From positions 1-25,122 of the forward strand of contig JBBSNM010000038.1 in assembly GCA_038232655.1 (NCBI GenBank): a stretch of 25,122 nucleotides of DNA. The letters run 5' to 3'. A program made the translations under genes and the position numbers. This document shows positions 1 through 7,513 of the stretch, piece by piece (position 1 is the first letter of the stretch; each line of letters begins with the position of its first letter). The stretch comes from JACCVL01 sp038232655 (GTDB lineage: Bacteria > Actinomycetota > Actinomycetes > Propionibacteriales > Nocardioidaceae). The notes under the pieces are model-generated. The model ran no database searches and had not been told where the DNA came from. It saw nothing but the letters and a program-made list of their open reading frames with translations.

Positions 1-841
1 GCGACTGGCCGCGCGCGGAGGCGATGTCGTTGAGCGCGCGCACGTGACCGAGGTTCTCCTCGGACAGCATGTCGTCGTCGATGGTCTTGCCCTGCCCCGC
101 GCGGGAGTCCGCGGGCACCCCGTCGAGGTAGCGGTCGGTGAGCAGCCCCTGCGCCAGCGGTGAGAACGCGATGCACCCGACACCCTCGTCGGCCAGCACG
201 TCGAGCAGGCCGTCGTCCTCGATCCACCGGTTCAGCATCGAGTACGACGGCTGGTGGATCAGCAGCGGCGTGCCGAGCTCACGCAGGATCGCCGCCGCCT
301 CGCGGGTGCGTTGCGACCCGTACGACGAGATGCCGACGTAGCGCGCCTTGCCCTGGCGCACGGCGGTGTCCAGCGCACCCATCGTCTCCTCGAGCGGGGT
401 GTCGGGGTCCACCCGGTGGCTGTAGAAGATGTCGACGTGGTCCAGTCCCATCCGGGCCAGCGACTGGTCGAGGCTGTCCAGCAGGTACTTGCGGGAGCCG
501 TGGTCGCCGTACGGCCCAGGCCACATGTCGTAGCCAGCCTTGGTGGAGATCACCAGCTCGTGCCGCAGCCGGGCGAAGTCCTCGCGGAACAGCCGGCCGA
601 AGTTGATCTCGGCGCTGCCGTACGGCGGGCCGTAGTTGTTGGCCAGGTCAAAATGGGTCACGCCGAGGTCGAAGGCGCGGCGCAGGGTGGCCCGCTGGGT
701 CGCCAGCGGCTTGTCGTCGCCGAAGTTGTGCCACAGCCCGAGCGACACCGCGGGCAGGTCGAGCCCGCTGCGACCGCAGCGGCGGTAGGTCATCGAGTCG
801 TAGCGGTCACCGGCGGGGAGGTAGGTGTCGAGCACGTCCAT
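1..841 (-). CDS. Aldo/keto reductase, YghZ-like (L-glyceraldehyde 3-phosphate reductase family), 3' end off the left edge
   Basis: The 280 visible codons match the AKR14/YghZ family, which reduces small aldehydes with NADPH in the cytoplasm. The protein begins MDVLDTYLPAGDRYDSMTYR and shows the full AKR catalytic tetrad: Asp65 and Tyr70 in FDLANNYG, Lys101 in ISTKAGYDMWPGPYG, and His142 in IFYSHRVDPDTPLEET. The extended STKAGYDMWPGPYG segment is typical of YghZ rather than of the smaller 2,5-diketogluconate reductases. Family members are about 330-350 residues, so roughly 60 C-terminal residues lie outside the window. The ATG at 841 is the natural start. No ribosome binding site is seen, but a CAGACT hexamer sits 7 nt upstream, so the mRNA may be leaderless. 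The decayed HAD gene lies just upstream on the same strand. The exact substrate is inferred. Confidence 0.9.
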   Translation of the reverse strand, partial: MDVLDTYLPAGDRYDSMTYRRCGRSGLDLPAVSLGLWHNFGDDKPLATQRATLRRAFDLGVTHFDLANNYGPPYGSAEINFGRLFREDFARLRHELVISTKAGYDMWPGPYGDHGSRKYLLDSLDQSLARMGLDHVDIFYSHRVDPDTPLEETMGALDTAVRQGKARYVGISSYGSQRTREAAAILRELGTPLLIHQPSYSMLNRWIEDDGLLDVLADEGVGCIAFSPLAQGLLTDRYLDGVPADSRAGQGKTIDDDMLSEENLGHVRALNDIASARGQS

Positions 842-848
842 GGGCTGG

Positions 849-854
849 AGTCTG
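849..854 (-). promoter_or_regulatory. Candidate -10 element (CAGACT) for the aldo/keto reductase
   Basis: On the minus strand CAGACT is followed by exactly 7 nt and then the ATG at 841. This fits a leaderless start, but no good -35 is visible. Confidence 0.3.
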
Positions 855-870
855 CCCCAGGCTCGAGAGG

Positions 871-1284
871 TCAGTCGCGGCGCGTCGACCCGGTCAGCAC
901 CAGCACGGTCCGCAGACCCGCCTCGAGCCCGGCCTTGATGTCGGTGTCCATGCGGTCGCCGATCATCATCGTGGTCTCCGAATGCCCGTCGATGCGGTTC
1001 AGTGCACTGCGCATCATCAGCGGGTTGGGCTTACCGACGAAGTACGGGTCGACACCGGTCGCTCGGGTGATGAGCGCTGCGACCGCCCCGGTCGCGCCTC
1101 GAACGAGTACGTCCTGGTCTCCCCCAGCACCACATAATCGGGGTCCCGGTCGGTCAGCACATAGCCCACCTCGTGCAGCGCGGTGGTCAGACCGGCCTCG
1201 CGATGAACTCGGCGGCACCCGGGATCGGCGACTCCTCGCGCACGAGCACGCCGTCCATGTCGGTCAGCCATGTACAGCCATCAT
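871..1284 (-). pseudogene. Decayed NagD-like HAD-IIA phosphatase gene
   Basis: Three homologous pieces lie in order but in three different frames. Piece A (about 1269-1200) encodes TWLTDMDGVLVREESPIPG, which is HAD motif I of the NagD/HAD-IIA family. Piece B (about 1199-1095) encodes a GLTTALHEVGYVLTDRD segment and YVVLGETRTYSFE. Piece C (about 1092-871) encodes VAALITRATGVDPYFVGKPN, then the motif III/IV region MMIGDRMDTDIKAGLEAG, and stops right after LTGSTRRD. From memory of the family, the segment between A and B (motif II region and most of the cap) and about 30 residues between B and C are missing, and the C-terminus is also short. The nearest upstream ATG is out of frame with piece A. 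It cannot make a functional enzyme. It could also reflect an assembly error, but two separate junctions make that less likely. Confidence 0.85.
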
Positions 1285-1336
1285 GGGCCGTCCGTGGGAC
1301 TGTGCACGAACGCCGCCGGCGCGAGACAGTGGCGGC

Positions 1337-2143
1337 GTGAACGACATCAACGTGAACACGCCGTCGGCGAGCGACGTCAAGGACACCAAGGCGCTGGGTG
1401 CGGGGATGCGGGTGGGGCTGGTCGCCTACGGCGCTGTGCACCTGCTGTTCGCGGGCATCGCGCTCAAGCTGGTCTTCCAGGGCTCGTCGAAGAGCTCCAG
1501 CGGCGCGCTGCACACCTTCGCCGACAACCCGGCCGGTGCGGCGGTGCTGTGGCTGGCCGCGGCCGGTCTGTTGCTGCTCGCGCTGTGGCAGGGCCTGGAG
1601 GCGGTGGCCGGGTACGAGTGGCGCGAGGAGGACCGCACCCGCAAGCGACTCGAGTCGGCCTTCCGCGTGGTGGTCTACCTGGCGGTTGCCTGGCTGTCGG
1701 TCAGCACCGCCGCCGGGATCGGGGGCAGCACGAGCAAGTCCGGTCTGACGGCCAAGGTGATGGAGGTCACGCTCGGACGGTGGCTGGTGGCCGTGCTCGG
1801 TCTCGGTGTGGTCGTGGTGGGCGTGGCCAAGGTGGTCAAGGGCGTGCAGACCCGCTTCACCGAGGACCTCGACGACCAGGCGACCGCGGGTGGCTCCGGT
1901 AGCGCGCTGGTCCGGCTCGGGCAGGTCGGCTACGTCGCCAAGGGGTTCGCGCTGGGCGCGGTCGGCGGCCTGTTCGTCTGGGCGGCGCTGTCGTACGACC
2001 CGAAGCGGGCCGGCGGTCTCGACGCGGCCCTGCGGACGCTGCTGGACCAGCCGTTCGGAGCGCTCGTGGTGGGCGTCACCGGTGTGGGCCTGGCCGCGTA
2101 CGGTGTGTACTGCTTCGGCTGGGCACGGCACCCCGCGAACTGA
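1337..2143 (+). CDS. DUF1206 family integral membrane protein
   Basis: This 268-residue protein has six predicted membrane segments, at about residues 24-46, 68-90, 109-130, 147-168, 192-218 and 240-262. They are arranged as three repeats of two helices, the hallmark of DUF1206. Characteristic pieces are RVGLVAYGAVHLLFAGIAL near the N-terminus and LGQVGYVAKGFALGAVGGLF in the third repeat. The function of the family is not known; it is common in actinobacteria and cyanobacteria. I chose the GTG at 1337 because it directly precedes the hydrophilic N-terminus MNDINVNTPSASDVK and first helix, and because upstream sequence in this frame is antisense to the pseudogene. A GACAGT hexamer lies 6 nt before the GTG. 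The next gene downstream is a diguanylate cyclase 97 bp away; co-transcription is possible but unproven. Confidence 0.85.
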   Translation: MNDINVNTPSASDVKDTKALGAGMRVGLVAYGAVHLLFAGIALKLVFQGSSKSSSGALHTFADNPAGAAVLWLAAAGLLLLALWQGLEAVAGYEWREEDRTRKRLESAFRVVVYLAVAWLSVSTAAGIGGSTSKSGLTAKVMEVTLGRWLVAVLGLGVVVVGVAKVVKGVQTRFTEDLDDQATAGGSGSALVRLGQVGYVAKGFALGAVGGLFVWAALSYDPKRAGGLDAALRTLLDQPFGALVVGVTGVGLAAYGVYCFGWARHPAN

Positions 2144-2176
2144 GGCCACCAGTCGAGCAGCCGCTCGGTGCCTAAC

Positions 2177-2206
2177 TTGCCCCGGTAGGTTGCCAACCGA
2201 TAAGCA
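2177..2206 (+). promoter_or_regulatory. Candidate promoter for the diguanylate cyclase gene
   Basis: A TTGCCC hexamer (2177-2182) and TAAGCA (2201-2206) are separated by 18 bp, a plausible housekeeping-sigma promoter. The same stretch contains ACCGATAA (2196-2203), which differs by one base from the GCCGATAA -10 of FliA/WhiG-type sigma factors. The nearest TAA-like -35 (TAAC, 2173-2176) is 4 nt further away than that consensus expects. Either reading is tentative. Confidence 0.3.
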
Positions 2207-2224
2207 GGGGGCTCCCCCTACCGG
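2182..2224 (+). repeat. Nested inverted repeats upstream of the diguanylate cyclase
   Basis: CCGGTAG (2182-2188) is complementary to CTACCGG (2218-2224). The interval contains GGTT-GCC-AACC (2188-2198) and the G/C run AGGGGG-CT-CCCCCT (2206-2219). The arms partly overlap, so not all pairs can form together. This could be a structured mRNA leader or a protein-binding site; I do not recognise a riboswitch class. Confidence 0.4.
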
Positions 2225-2240
2225 CGAGGAGACGACACCC

Positions 2241-3194
2241 GTGAGCGCACCGCCGCAGGACCAGGCTGCTGCCGTGCCGGATCCCTTCAACAGTGCCGCC
2301 GAGAAGGTGACCAGGTGGCTGGGCGACAACACGCCCATCCGGCAGTGGTCGGTGTCCCGCGTGACGGCCGGGCAGCAGGTGCACCTGCACGTGTCCGGCG
2401 ACGGGCCGATGAATGTCGGCGACACGCTCGACTGGGTGGAGACGCTGTGCCGGCGGATGGTCCTGGGTGCGCCGCATGTGGTGCCCGACATCCGGGTCGA
2501 CCCGAACTACGCCGATCTGGACCTAGCCAGGAAGGGCGACATCGCCGCCTATGCCGGCATCATGATCGGGGACGAGAACGGCGAGCTGTTCGGCGTGCTG
2601 TGCGGGGTCGACGAGCGTCCGCTCACCTCGCCGGATGCCATCGACAGCACGCTGCTCGAGCTGATGTCCGCCCTGCTGAGCGACGTGCTGATCACCTCGC
2701 GGGCGCACCTGCAGGCCAACGAGACCGCCGTCAGGGCACGCAGCGAGGCCGACAACGACGCGCTGACCGGTCTGCTCAACCGGCGCGGTTGGGACCGCCT
2801 CGCCGAGACCCTGCACGTGCGGCACCGCAGCTTCGGCGACCCGTACAGCGTGCTGGTGGTCGACCTCGACCAGCTCAAGGAGGTCAACGACAACGCCGGC
2901 CACGCCGCCGGTGACGAGCTGCTCCGCACCGCCGCTCGCACGCTGCGCCGGACCGTCCGCGGCACCGATGCGCTCGCCCGTCTCGGCGGCGACGAGTTCT
3001 GCCTGCTGCTGGTCGACTGCGTAGGGGCGCAGGCGGAGGCGAGGGTGGCCGACCTGCGCCGCAACCTGGCCGCAGTGGGCGTCGCCGCGTCGATCGGTGT
3101 GTCGACCGCCGGGCCGCTGGACGAGTTGGCGGACACGCTCGCGGCGGCGGACGCCTCGATGTACGACGACAAGCGCAGGCAGCAGTTGGTCTGA
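2241..3194 (+). CDS. Diguanylate cyclase with N-terminal GAF-like sensor domain
   Basis: The 317-residue soluble protein has a GAF-like domain at about 15-155 (ending near GVLCGVDERPLTSPDAIDS) and a GGDEF domain at about 165-315. The active-site loop is intact: LGGDEF, with GGDEF at 249-253. The metal/substrate half FSVLVVDLDQLK-type strand is present as VLVVDLDQLKEVNDNAGH. An inhibitory I-site, RGTD (240-243), lies exactly five residues before GGDEF, so product feedback inhibition by c-di-GMP is expected. It should condense two GTP to c-di-GMP in the cytoplasm, with the GAF domain sensing an unknown ligand or serving for dimerisation. The GTG start at 2241 follows GAGGAG by about 9 nt. No EAL domain is attached. 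A second c-di-GMP protein lies at 8709-11099. Confidence 0.92.
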   Translation: MSAPPQDQAAAVPDPFNSAAEKVTRWLGDNTPIRQWSVSRVTAGQQVHLHVSGDGPMNVGDTLDWVETLCRRMVLGAPHVVPDIRVDPNYADLDLARKGDIAAYAGIMIGDENGELFGVLCGVDERPLTSPDAIDSTLLELMSALLSDVLITSRAHLQANETAVRARSEADNDALTGLLNRRGWDRLAETLHVRHRSFGDPYSVLVVDLDQLKEVNDNAGHAAGDELLRTAARTLRRTVRGTDALARLGGDEFCLLLVDCVGAQAEARVADLRRNLAAVGVAASIGVSTAGPLDELADTLAAADASMYDDKRRQQLV

Positions 3195-3401
3195 CACCGC
3201 CAGCGGGTGCGCCCCCGCCCCCGCCCCGGATGATCTTCCGACCCTCCACGCGGGCCAACCGGTCACAACGTCGGACGATCCCGCCGACACCGGCCGGGGC
3301 CAGGCCCGCCACTTCGGGCCGCACACCCGAGCGGCGAGTCCGACCCGCTGGCGTACGGTTGTGGCCGTTGCGACCAGCCGCAAGAACCGGTCGCCGACCC
3401 C

Positions 3402-3474
3402 GCCCCAGTAGCTCAGGGGATAGAGCGTCCGCCTCCTAAGCGGCAGGTCGCAGGTTCGAATCCTGCCTGGGGCA
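3402..3474 (+). tRNA. tRNA-Arg (anticodon CCT)
   Basis: The 73-nt cloverleaf is complete. The acceptor arms GCCCCAG and CTGGGGC pair, with discriminator A. The D-arm is GCTC...GAGC, the anticodon loop is CTCCTAA with anticodon CCT (reads AGG), and the T-arm is GCAGG-TTCGAAT-CCTGC. The outermost anticodon-stem pair is a T-C mismatch. The 3' CCA is not fully encoded (ACCG follows). A TACGGT hexamer at 3354-3359 is a possible -10. No integrase or duplicated tRNA 3' end is seen nearby, so there is no sign that it serves as an attachment site. Confidence 0.97.
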
Positions 3475-3494
3475 CCGGTGTGATGTCTGTGTGG

Positions 3495-3500
3495 CAGCCT
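3495..3500 (+). promoter_or_regulatory. Candidate -10 element (CAGCCT) for the DUF2277 gene
   Basis: CAGCCT is followed by 7 nt and the ATG at 3508, consistent with a leaderless mRNA. It lies only 21 nt after the tRNA, so transcription could also read through from the tRNA. Confidence 0.3.
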
Positions 3501-3507
3501 GGGCGTC

Positions 3508-3786
3508 ATGTGTCGCAACATCCGCACCCTGTCGCACTTCGAGCCACCCGCCAGCCCCGCGGAGGTGCAGGCCGCGGCCAGGCAGTACGTCCGCAAGGTC
3601 AGCGGGACCACGTCTCAGGCCAATGAGCCGGCGGTGGAGCGGGCAGTCGACGCGGTGGCCGTCGCCACCCGCGAGCTGCTCGACGAACTGGTCTTCAGCT
3701 CGGCGCCGCGTGACCGCGACATCGAGGCGGCCAAGGCCCGCGAGCGCAGCGCGCGCCGGTTCTCCTCGCCTACTCCACCGGTTTGA
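3508..3786 (+). CDS. DUF2277 family small protein
   Basis: This 92-residue protein begins MCRNIRTLSHFEPPASPAEV, the signature N-terminus of DUF2277. It continues with the conserved QYVRKVSG and DRDIEAAKARERSARRF segments. It is soluble and helical, and the family function is unknown. Length is normal for the family, and the ATG start is fixed by the conserved first residues. Its 3' end overlaps the convergent kinase gene by 17 bp (3770-3786), so the two transcripts are antisense to each other at their tails. Confidence 0.9.
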   Translation: MCRNIRTLSHFEPPASPAEVQAAARQYVRKVSGTTSQANEPAVERAVDAVAVATRELLDELVFSSAPRDRDIEAAKARERSARRFSSPTPPV

Positions 3787-5443
3787 AGGTCTCCGCTGCG
3801 CTCTCGAAGGCCGGCTTGCCCACGCTGTCCCACTGGGCGTCCGGCGCCGACACGTACAGCGCGAAGCCCCTGGTGTCGGTGGCGATGCCGCGGTTGAGCA
3901 CATGCACGGCCCCGTTGTCGCCGGACCAGGTGAACTCCCAGTCGGCGGCGTCCCACGAGCGGTAGTCGACCGCGTCGATCCGGATACGCTCGTAGTTGGG
4001 CAGCCGCGCGGACACCGCCGACTCCGCGTCCAGCCAGGCCCGTTTGGCGCTCGGGCCGGCCTCCGGCTGCTGGTCGATCCGAACGAACGCGTCGCTGTCC
4101 GGTGCCACGTAGTCGACCCGCGACGCCCCGTCCAGCTGCCGCTGCCAGCCCTTGGGGACCGCCACCTGGAAGCCGAGTGGGTCCTCTCGCAGCCGGAAGC
4201 CGGCCGGCACGTCTTGACCAGCCGTCGACTGCGTCGACTTCTTGGTCGCCGGGTCCTTGGACGTCGTGGGCGGCTCGGTCGTCGATGCGTCGGCCGTGGC
4301 AGCCGACGCCCCATCGGCCGCCGACGGCTCGGGCTCGTTGCCACCGGTCAACAACCGGAAGGCCACGAAACCGAGCACCAGGGCGACCAACGCCACCGCC
4401 ACGAACGCCAGCATTCGGGATCCCGGGCGACGTCGGCCTACCCCGCCCCCTGAACCGCCCGAGCTGCGCTGCGCCTCGGCTGCCTCGTCGCCCCGGTCCG
4501 GCTCGGACTCCCAGACGGGCCGGTCGTCCTCGCTTGGACGTAGCACGCCGGTACCCGCCGCGACCGCCGCGGTCCTGCTCGGCCCGTCGTCAGCCGCCGG
4601 CCGCTGATCGGGCACCGCAGTGGTGGCCTGCTCGTCGACCGCGCGGTGCAACATCTGGGCTGCCTGCGCAGAGTCCAGCCGCCGAGCGGGGTCCTTGTCG
4701 AGCAGCCCGGACAGCGCGGCGCCGAGCGCGCCCCCCACCGCCGGCCGCGGCAGCTCGTCGTTCAGGATCGACAGGACCGTCCCCATCGTGGTGGAGCCGT
4801 CGAACGGCGGCTTCCCCTCGGCCGCCGCGTACAGCGTCGCGCCCAGCGACCACATGTCGGTCTCCGGGCCGGTCGCGTCACCTCGCAGCCGTTCCGGGGA
4901 CATGTAGGTCGGGGAGCCGACGATCAGCCCGGTCGCGGTCATCCGCGGGTCGGACTCGCTGGTGGCGATGCCGAAGTCGCTGAGCACGACCCGGAACTTG
5001 TCGGCCAGCAGCACGTTGCTGGGCTTGACGTCGCGGTGCACGATCCCGTCGCGGTGCGCTGCGTCGAGCGCGGGCAGCAGGGCGAGCCCGATCTGCGCCA
5101 CGCGCTGCGGCGGTAGCGGTCCGCTCTCACCGACCTCGTCTGCCAGCGTGGGCACCCGCAACAGCTCCATCACGATGAACGGGCGGCCGTCCTCGGACAC
5201 CACGTCGTAGACCGTCACGACCCCCGGATGGCTCAGCCGGGCCGTCAGCCGAGCCTCGCGCATCATCCGCGAGCACAGGGCGTCGCGCTCGTCGTCGGCC
5301 AGGCCCGTCGGCAACCGGATCTCCTTGACCGCGACCGCCCGGCCGAGCGTCTCGTCGTGGCCGAGCCAGACCTGGCCCATGCCGCCCCTCCCAAGCACCG
5401 ATTCCAGCCGGTAGCGGCCGGCGAGCAAGCGGGACTCGGACAT
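3770..5443 (-). CDS. Transmembrane serine/threonine protein kinase (PknB-like, no PASTA domains)
   Basis: This 557-residue receptor-type Hanks kinase has an intact catalytic domain at about 11-268. It shows the glycine loop GRGGMGQV, Lys40 in AVAVKE, catalytic Asp138 in HRDVKPSN, DFG at 156-158, and SPTYMSPERL in the activation segment. A low-complexity linker (about 270-340) leads to RRRPGSR and one membrane helix at about 344-365. A Thr/Ser/Pro/Ala-rich stalk (370-410) then leads to an extracytoplasmic domain of about 145 residues (GFRLREDPLGFQVAVPKGW to the end). That domain is not PASTA. It resembles the 'PsbP/serine-kinase sensor' type of small alpha/beta domain, but I cannot name its ligand. 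The kinase should phosphorylate cytoplasmic proteins in response to an outside signal. The ATG at 5443 gives the usual short N-terminus before the kinase core. Confidence 0.95.
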   Translation of the reverse strand: MSESRLLAGRYRLESVLGRGGMGQVWLGHDETLGRAVAVKEIRLPTGLADDERDALCSRMMREARLTARLSHPGVVTVYDVVSEDGRPFIVMELLRVPTLADEVGESGPLPPQRVAQIGLALLPALDAAHRDGIVHRDVKPSNVLLADKFRVVLSDFGIATSESDPRMTATGLIVGSPTYMSPERLRGDATGPETDMWSLGATLYAAAEGKPPFDGSTTMGTVLSILNDELPRPAVGGALGAALSGLLDKDPARRLDSAQAAQMLHRAVDEQATTAVPDQRPAADDGPSRTAAVAAGTGVLRPSEDDRPVWESEPDRGDEAAEAQRSSGGSGGGVGRRRPGSRMLAFVAVALVALVLGFVAFRLLTGGNEPEPSAADGASAATADASTTEPPTTSKDPATKKSTQSTAGQDVPAGFRLREDPLGFQVAVPKGWQRQLDGASRVDYVAPDSDAFVRIDQQPEAGPSAKRAWLDAESAVSARLPNYERIRIDAVDYRSWDAADWEFTWSGDNGAVHVLNRGIATDTRGFALYVSAPDAQWDSVGKPAFESAAETFKPVE

Positions 5444-5522
5444 GTGCCCTTAGTACCGGAGAACCCCAGCAAGTGACCAACCGGCGTGGAACCGTCCGCG
5501 GGCCGGATGCGTCCGAGCGGAC

Positions 5523-7451
5523 ATGAGACGACGCAGGCTCACCGCCGGACTGGCCGGTCTAGGGGTGGTGACGGCCACGGCAGTGTCGGCGGCCGCCCTG
5601 ACCGTCGGCGCGCCGACCGTGTCACCGACCACCGAGGCCAGCGCCCGCGCCGACGAGCTGCAGCGCTTCGGGTCCTGCCGCCAGCTGCGGCTGTGGTACA
5701 CCGAGGCCGCGCTCGACCGGGTAACGCCGTGGGGACTCGAGGGGCCGCCGTACGTCGCCGTCCCCGACTTCTCCGTCGACGGTGTCGCGCGGAGGGCAGT
5801 GGCGGGGACGGAGCTGGCGCCCGTCGCCAACGGTGCCACCGGCACCAACCTGCAGGAGGCCGGCGTCGACGAGCCCGACCTGGCCAAGACGGACGGCGAG
5901 CGGGTCGTGCTGATCGACGGTTCCGACCTCGTGGTCGTCGACGTCACCGGCACCCAGCCGGCGCAGGTCGGCCGGCTTGCGCTGCCCGACGGGCGCCGCC
6001 CGGACGAGCTGCTGCTGGTCGGTGACCGGGCGGTACTGCTGGGTGCGACCGGCGAGCGCTACCCGGCGTACGACTCCCGCGCCTCCGACGCGCTGATCAG
6101 GCCCCACCCGTGGGTGGGGCGGGCGACCGTCACGACCGTCGACATCTCCGACCCGGCCGCACCGACGATCGTCGCCGACGAGGACATCGACGGCACGGTG
6201 GTGTCGGCTCGCGAGCACGACGGCACCGTGCGCATCGTTGTCTCGAGCCGGCCACGGCTCGACTTCAAGCACCCCGGCGGCGGCACCAGCCGCGAGCAGG
6301 CGCTGCAGGCCAACCGCCAGCTGATCCGCGGGGCGAGCGCGGCCGACTGGCTGCCGACCCGCACCACCGCAGGTGGCGACCTGAGCGAGCGGCTCGCTGG
6401 CGGACCGACGACCCGACTGGTCCGTTGCGGCGACGTACGGCACCCTGCCGAGGACTCCGGGCTCGGTCTGATCAGCGTCTTGACGCTCGACCCGGCCGAA
6501 TCGACCCGGGCGGCATCGACCGCGGTGACCGCGGACGGGTCGATGGTCTACGCCAGCCCCGACCGGCTTTACGTTGCGACGACGGCCGGCGGTTGGATCG
6601 ACACGTGGCGCGGCGGACCGGCCGACAGCGTTGCCCGGTCCACCGGCGACACGGTTACCGCCGCGCATGCGTTCGCGACCGAGGGGGACGGCACCGCCTA
6701 CGCCGCGTCCGGCGAGGTCACCGGCTCCGCGCCGGACCGCTGGGCGTTCAGCGAGCACCAGGGCCGGCTCCGGGTGGCGACCATGCTCGGTCACCGGTGG
6801 GCTCCACGCGAGTCAATCGTCACGGTGCTCGAGGAGTCGGCCGGCGAGCTGGTCGAGGTGGGCAAGGTGGGTGGGCTCGGACGCCCGCGCGAGACCATCC
6901 GGGCGGTACGCTGGTTCGGCGAAACGGCGGTCGTCGTGACGTTCCGGCAGACCGATCCGCTCTACACCCTCGACCTGTCCGACCCAACCGCACCGCGGGT
7001 TGTCGGCGAGCTCAAGATCGCGGGCTTCTCGGCCTACCTGCACCCGGTCGGTGGCGACCTGTTGCTGGGCGTCGGGCAGGACGCTGACAGTCGCGGCCGT
7101 ACGCGAGGGTCGCAACTGTCGACGTTCGACCTCGCCGACCTGGCCGACCCGCGCCGGCTGGACACCGCCGACCTCGGCCGCGGGCGCAGCCCGGTCGAGG
7201 ACGATGCGCGGGCCTTCACCTACCTGCCGGACCGGCGCCTGGCGCTGGTGCCCACCGGACACCGGCGGGGCGAGGAACGGGTGGCCGCAGTCCGCGTCGC
7301 CACCGACGGCTCGCTCACGCGTACCGCATCGCTGCACCTGAGCGGCCGCCTCGACTCCGTGCGCACGTTGCCGCTCGACGACGGCCGGGTCGCGATGGTC
7401 GGCGGCGGACGGGTGCAGCGGCTGCTCGCCACGGAGGGCCTAGCGCAGTAA
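5523..7451 (+). CDS. Secreted beta-propeller domain protein (PF09826 type)
   Basis: This 642-residue protein has an N-terminal export signal. MRRRRLTAGLAGLG is followed by a hydrophobic Ala/Val stretch to about residue 28; the arginine cluster is Tat-like but lacks the full SRRxFLK pattern. The mature part carries the signature GTNLQEAGVDEPDLAKTDG (107-125) of the family often annotated as a C-terminal beta-propeller domain. Repeated strands such as VVLIDGSDLVVVDVTG follow. It is expected outside the membrane; its ligand and function are unknown. There is no lipobox cysteine, since the first Cys (FGSC) is well after the signal. The ATG at 5523 is chosen because it places the signal at the very N-terminus. 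It is divergent from the kinase gene, with 79 bp between starts and no strong promoter recognised. Confidence 0.82.
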   Translation: MRRRRLTAGLAGLGVVTATAVSAAALTVGAPTVSPTTEASARADELQRFGSCRQLRLWYTEAALDRVTPWGLEGPPYVAVPDFSVDGVARRAVAGTELAPVANGATGTNLQEAGVDEPDLAKTDGERVVLIDGSDLVVVDVTGTQPAQVGRLALPDGRRPDELLLVGDRAVLLGATGERYPAYDSRASDALIRPHPWVGRATVTTVDISDPAAPTIVADEDIDGTVVSAREHDGTVRIVVSSRPRLDFKHPGGGTSREQALQANRQLIRGASAADWLPTRTTAGGDLSERLAGGPTTRLVRCGDVRHPAEDSGLGLISVLTLDPAESTRAASTAVTADGSMVYASPDRLYVATTAGGWIDTWRGGPADSVARSTGDTVTAAHAFATEGDGTAYAASGEVTGSAPDRWAFSEHQGRLRVATMLGHRWAPRESIVTVLEESAGELVEVGKVGGLGRPRETIRAVRWFGETAVVVTFRQTDPLYTLDLSDPTAPRVVGELKIAGFSAYLHPVGGDLLLGVGQDADSRGRTRGSQLSTFDLADLADPRRLDTADLGRGRSPVEDDARAFTYLPDRRLALVPTGHRRGEERVAAVRVATDGSLTRTASLHLSGRLDSVRTLPLDDGRVAMVGGGRVQRLLATEGLAQ

Positions 7452-7501
7452 GCCGGCATGCCGGGCCGGCAGGCCGGACGCGGTTCCGGACGTGACCGGG
7501 C

Positions 7502-7505
7502 AGGA
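7502..7505 (+). promoter_or_regulatory. Ribosome binding site (AGGA) deciding the SRPBCC start
   Basis: AGGA lies 8 nt before the ATG at 7514. The alternative in-frame ATG at 7505 overlaps this site, so 7514 is preferred. Confidence 0.5.
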
Positions 7506-7513
7506 TGGCGACC

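Noticed and set aside
254..2143. Long plus-strand frame of 629 codons extending upstream of the DUF1206 gene
   Set aside because: The first 360 codons are antisense to the reductase and the HAD pseudogene and have no protein-like pattern; the homology starts at the GTG at 1337.
2182..2203. Resemblance to the 3' half of a c-di-GMP-I (GEMM) riboswitch, GGTAGGT...ACCGAT
   Set aside because: The conserved 5' half (the GACGCAAAGCC-type block) is absent upstream, so the similarity is probably chance despite the fitting downstream gene.
3402..3474. tRNA-Arg as an integration site for a mobile element
   Set aside because: There is no integrase, no duplicated tRNA 3' end and no change in gene style on either side.
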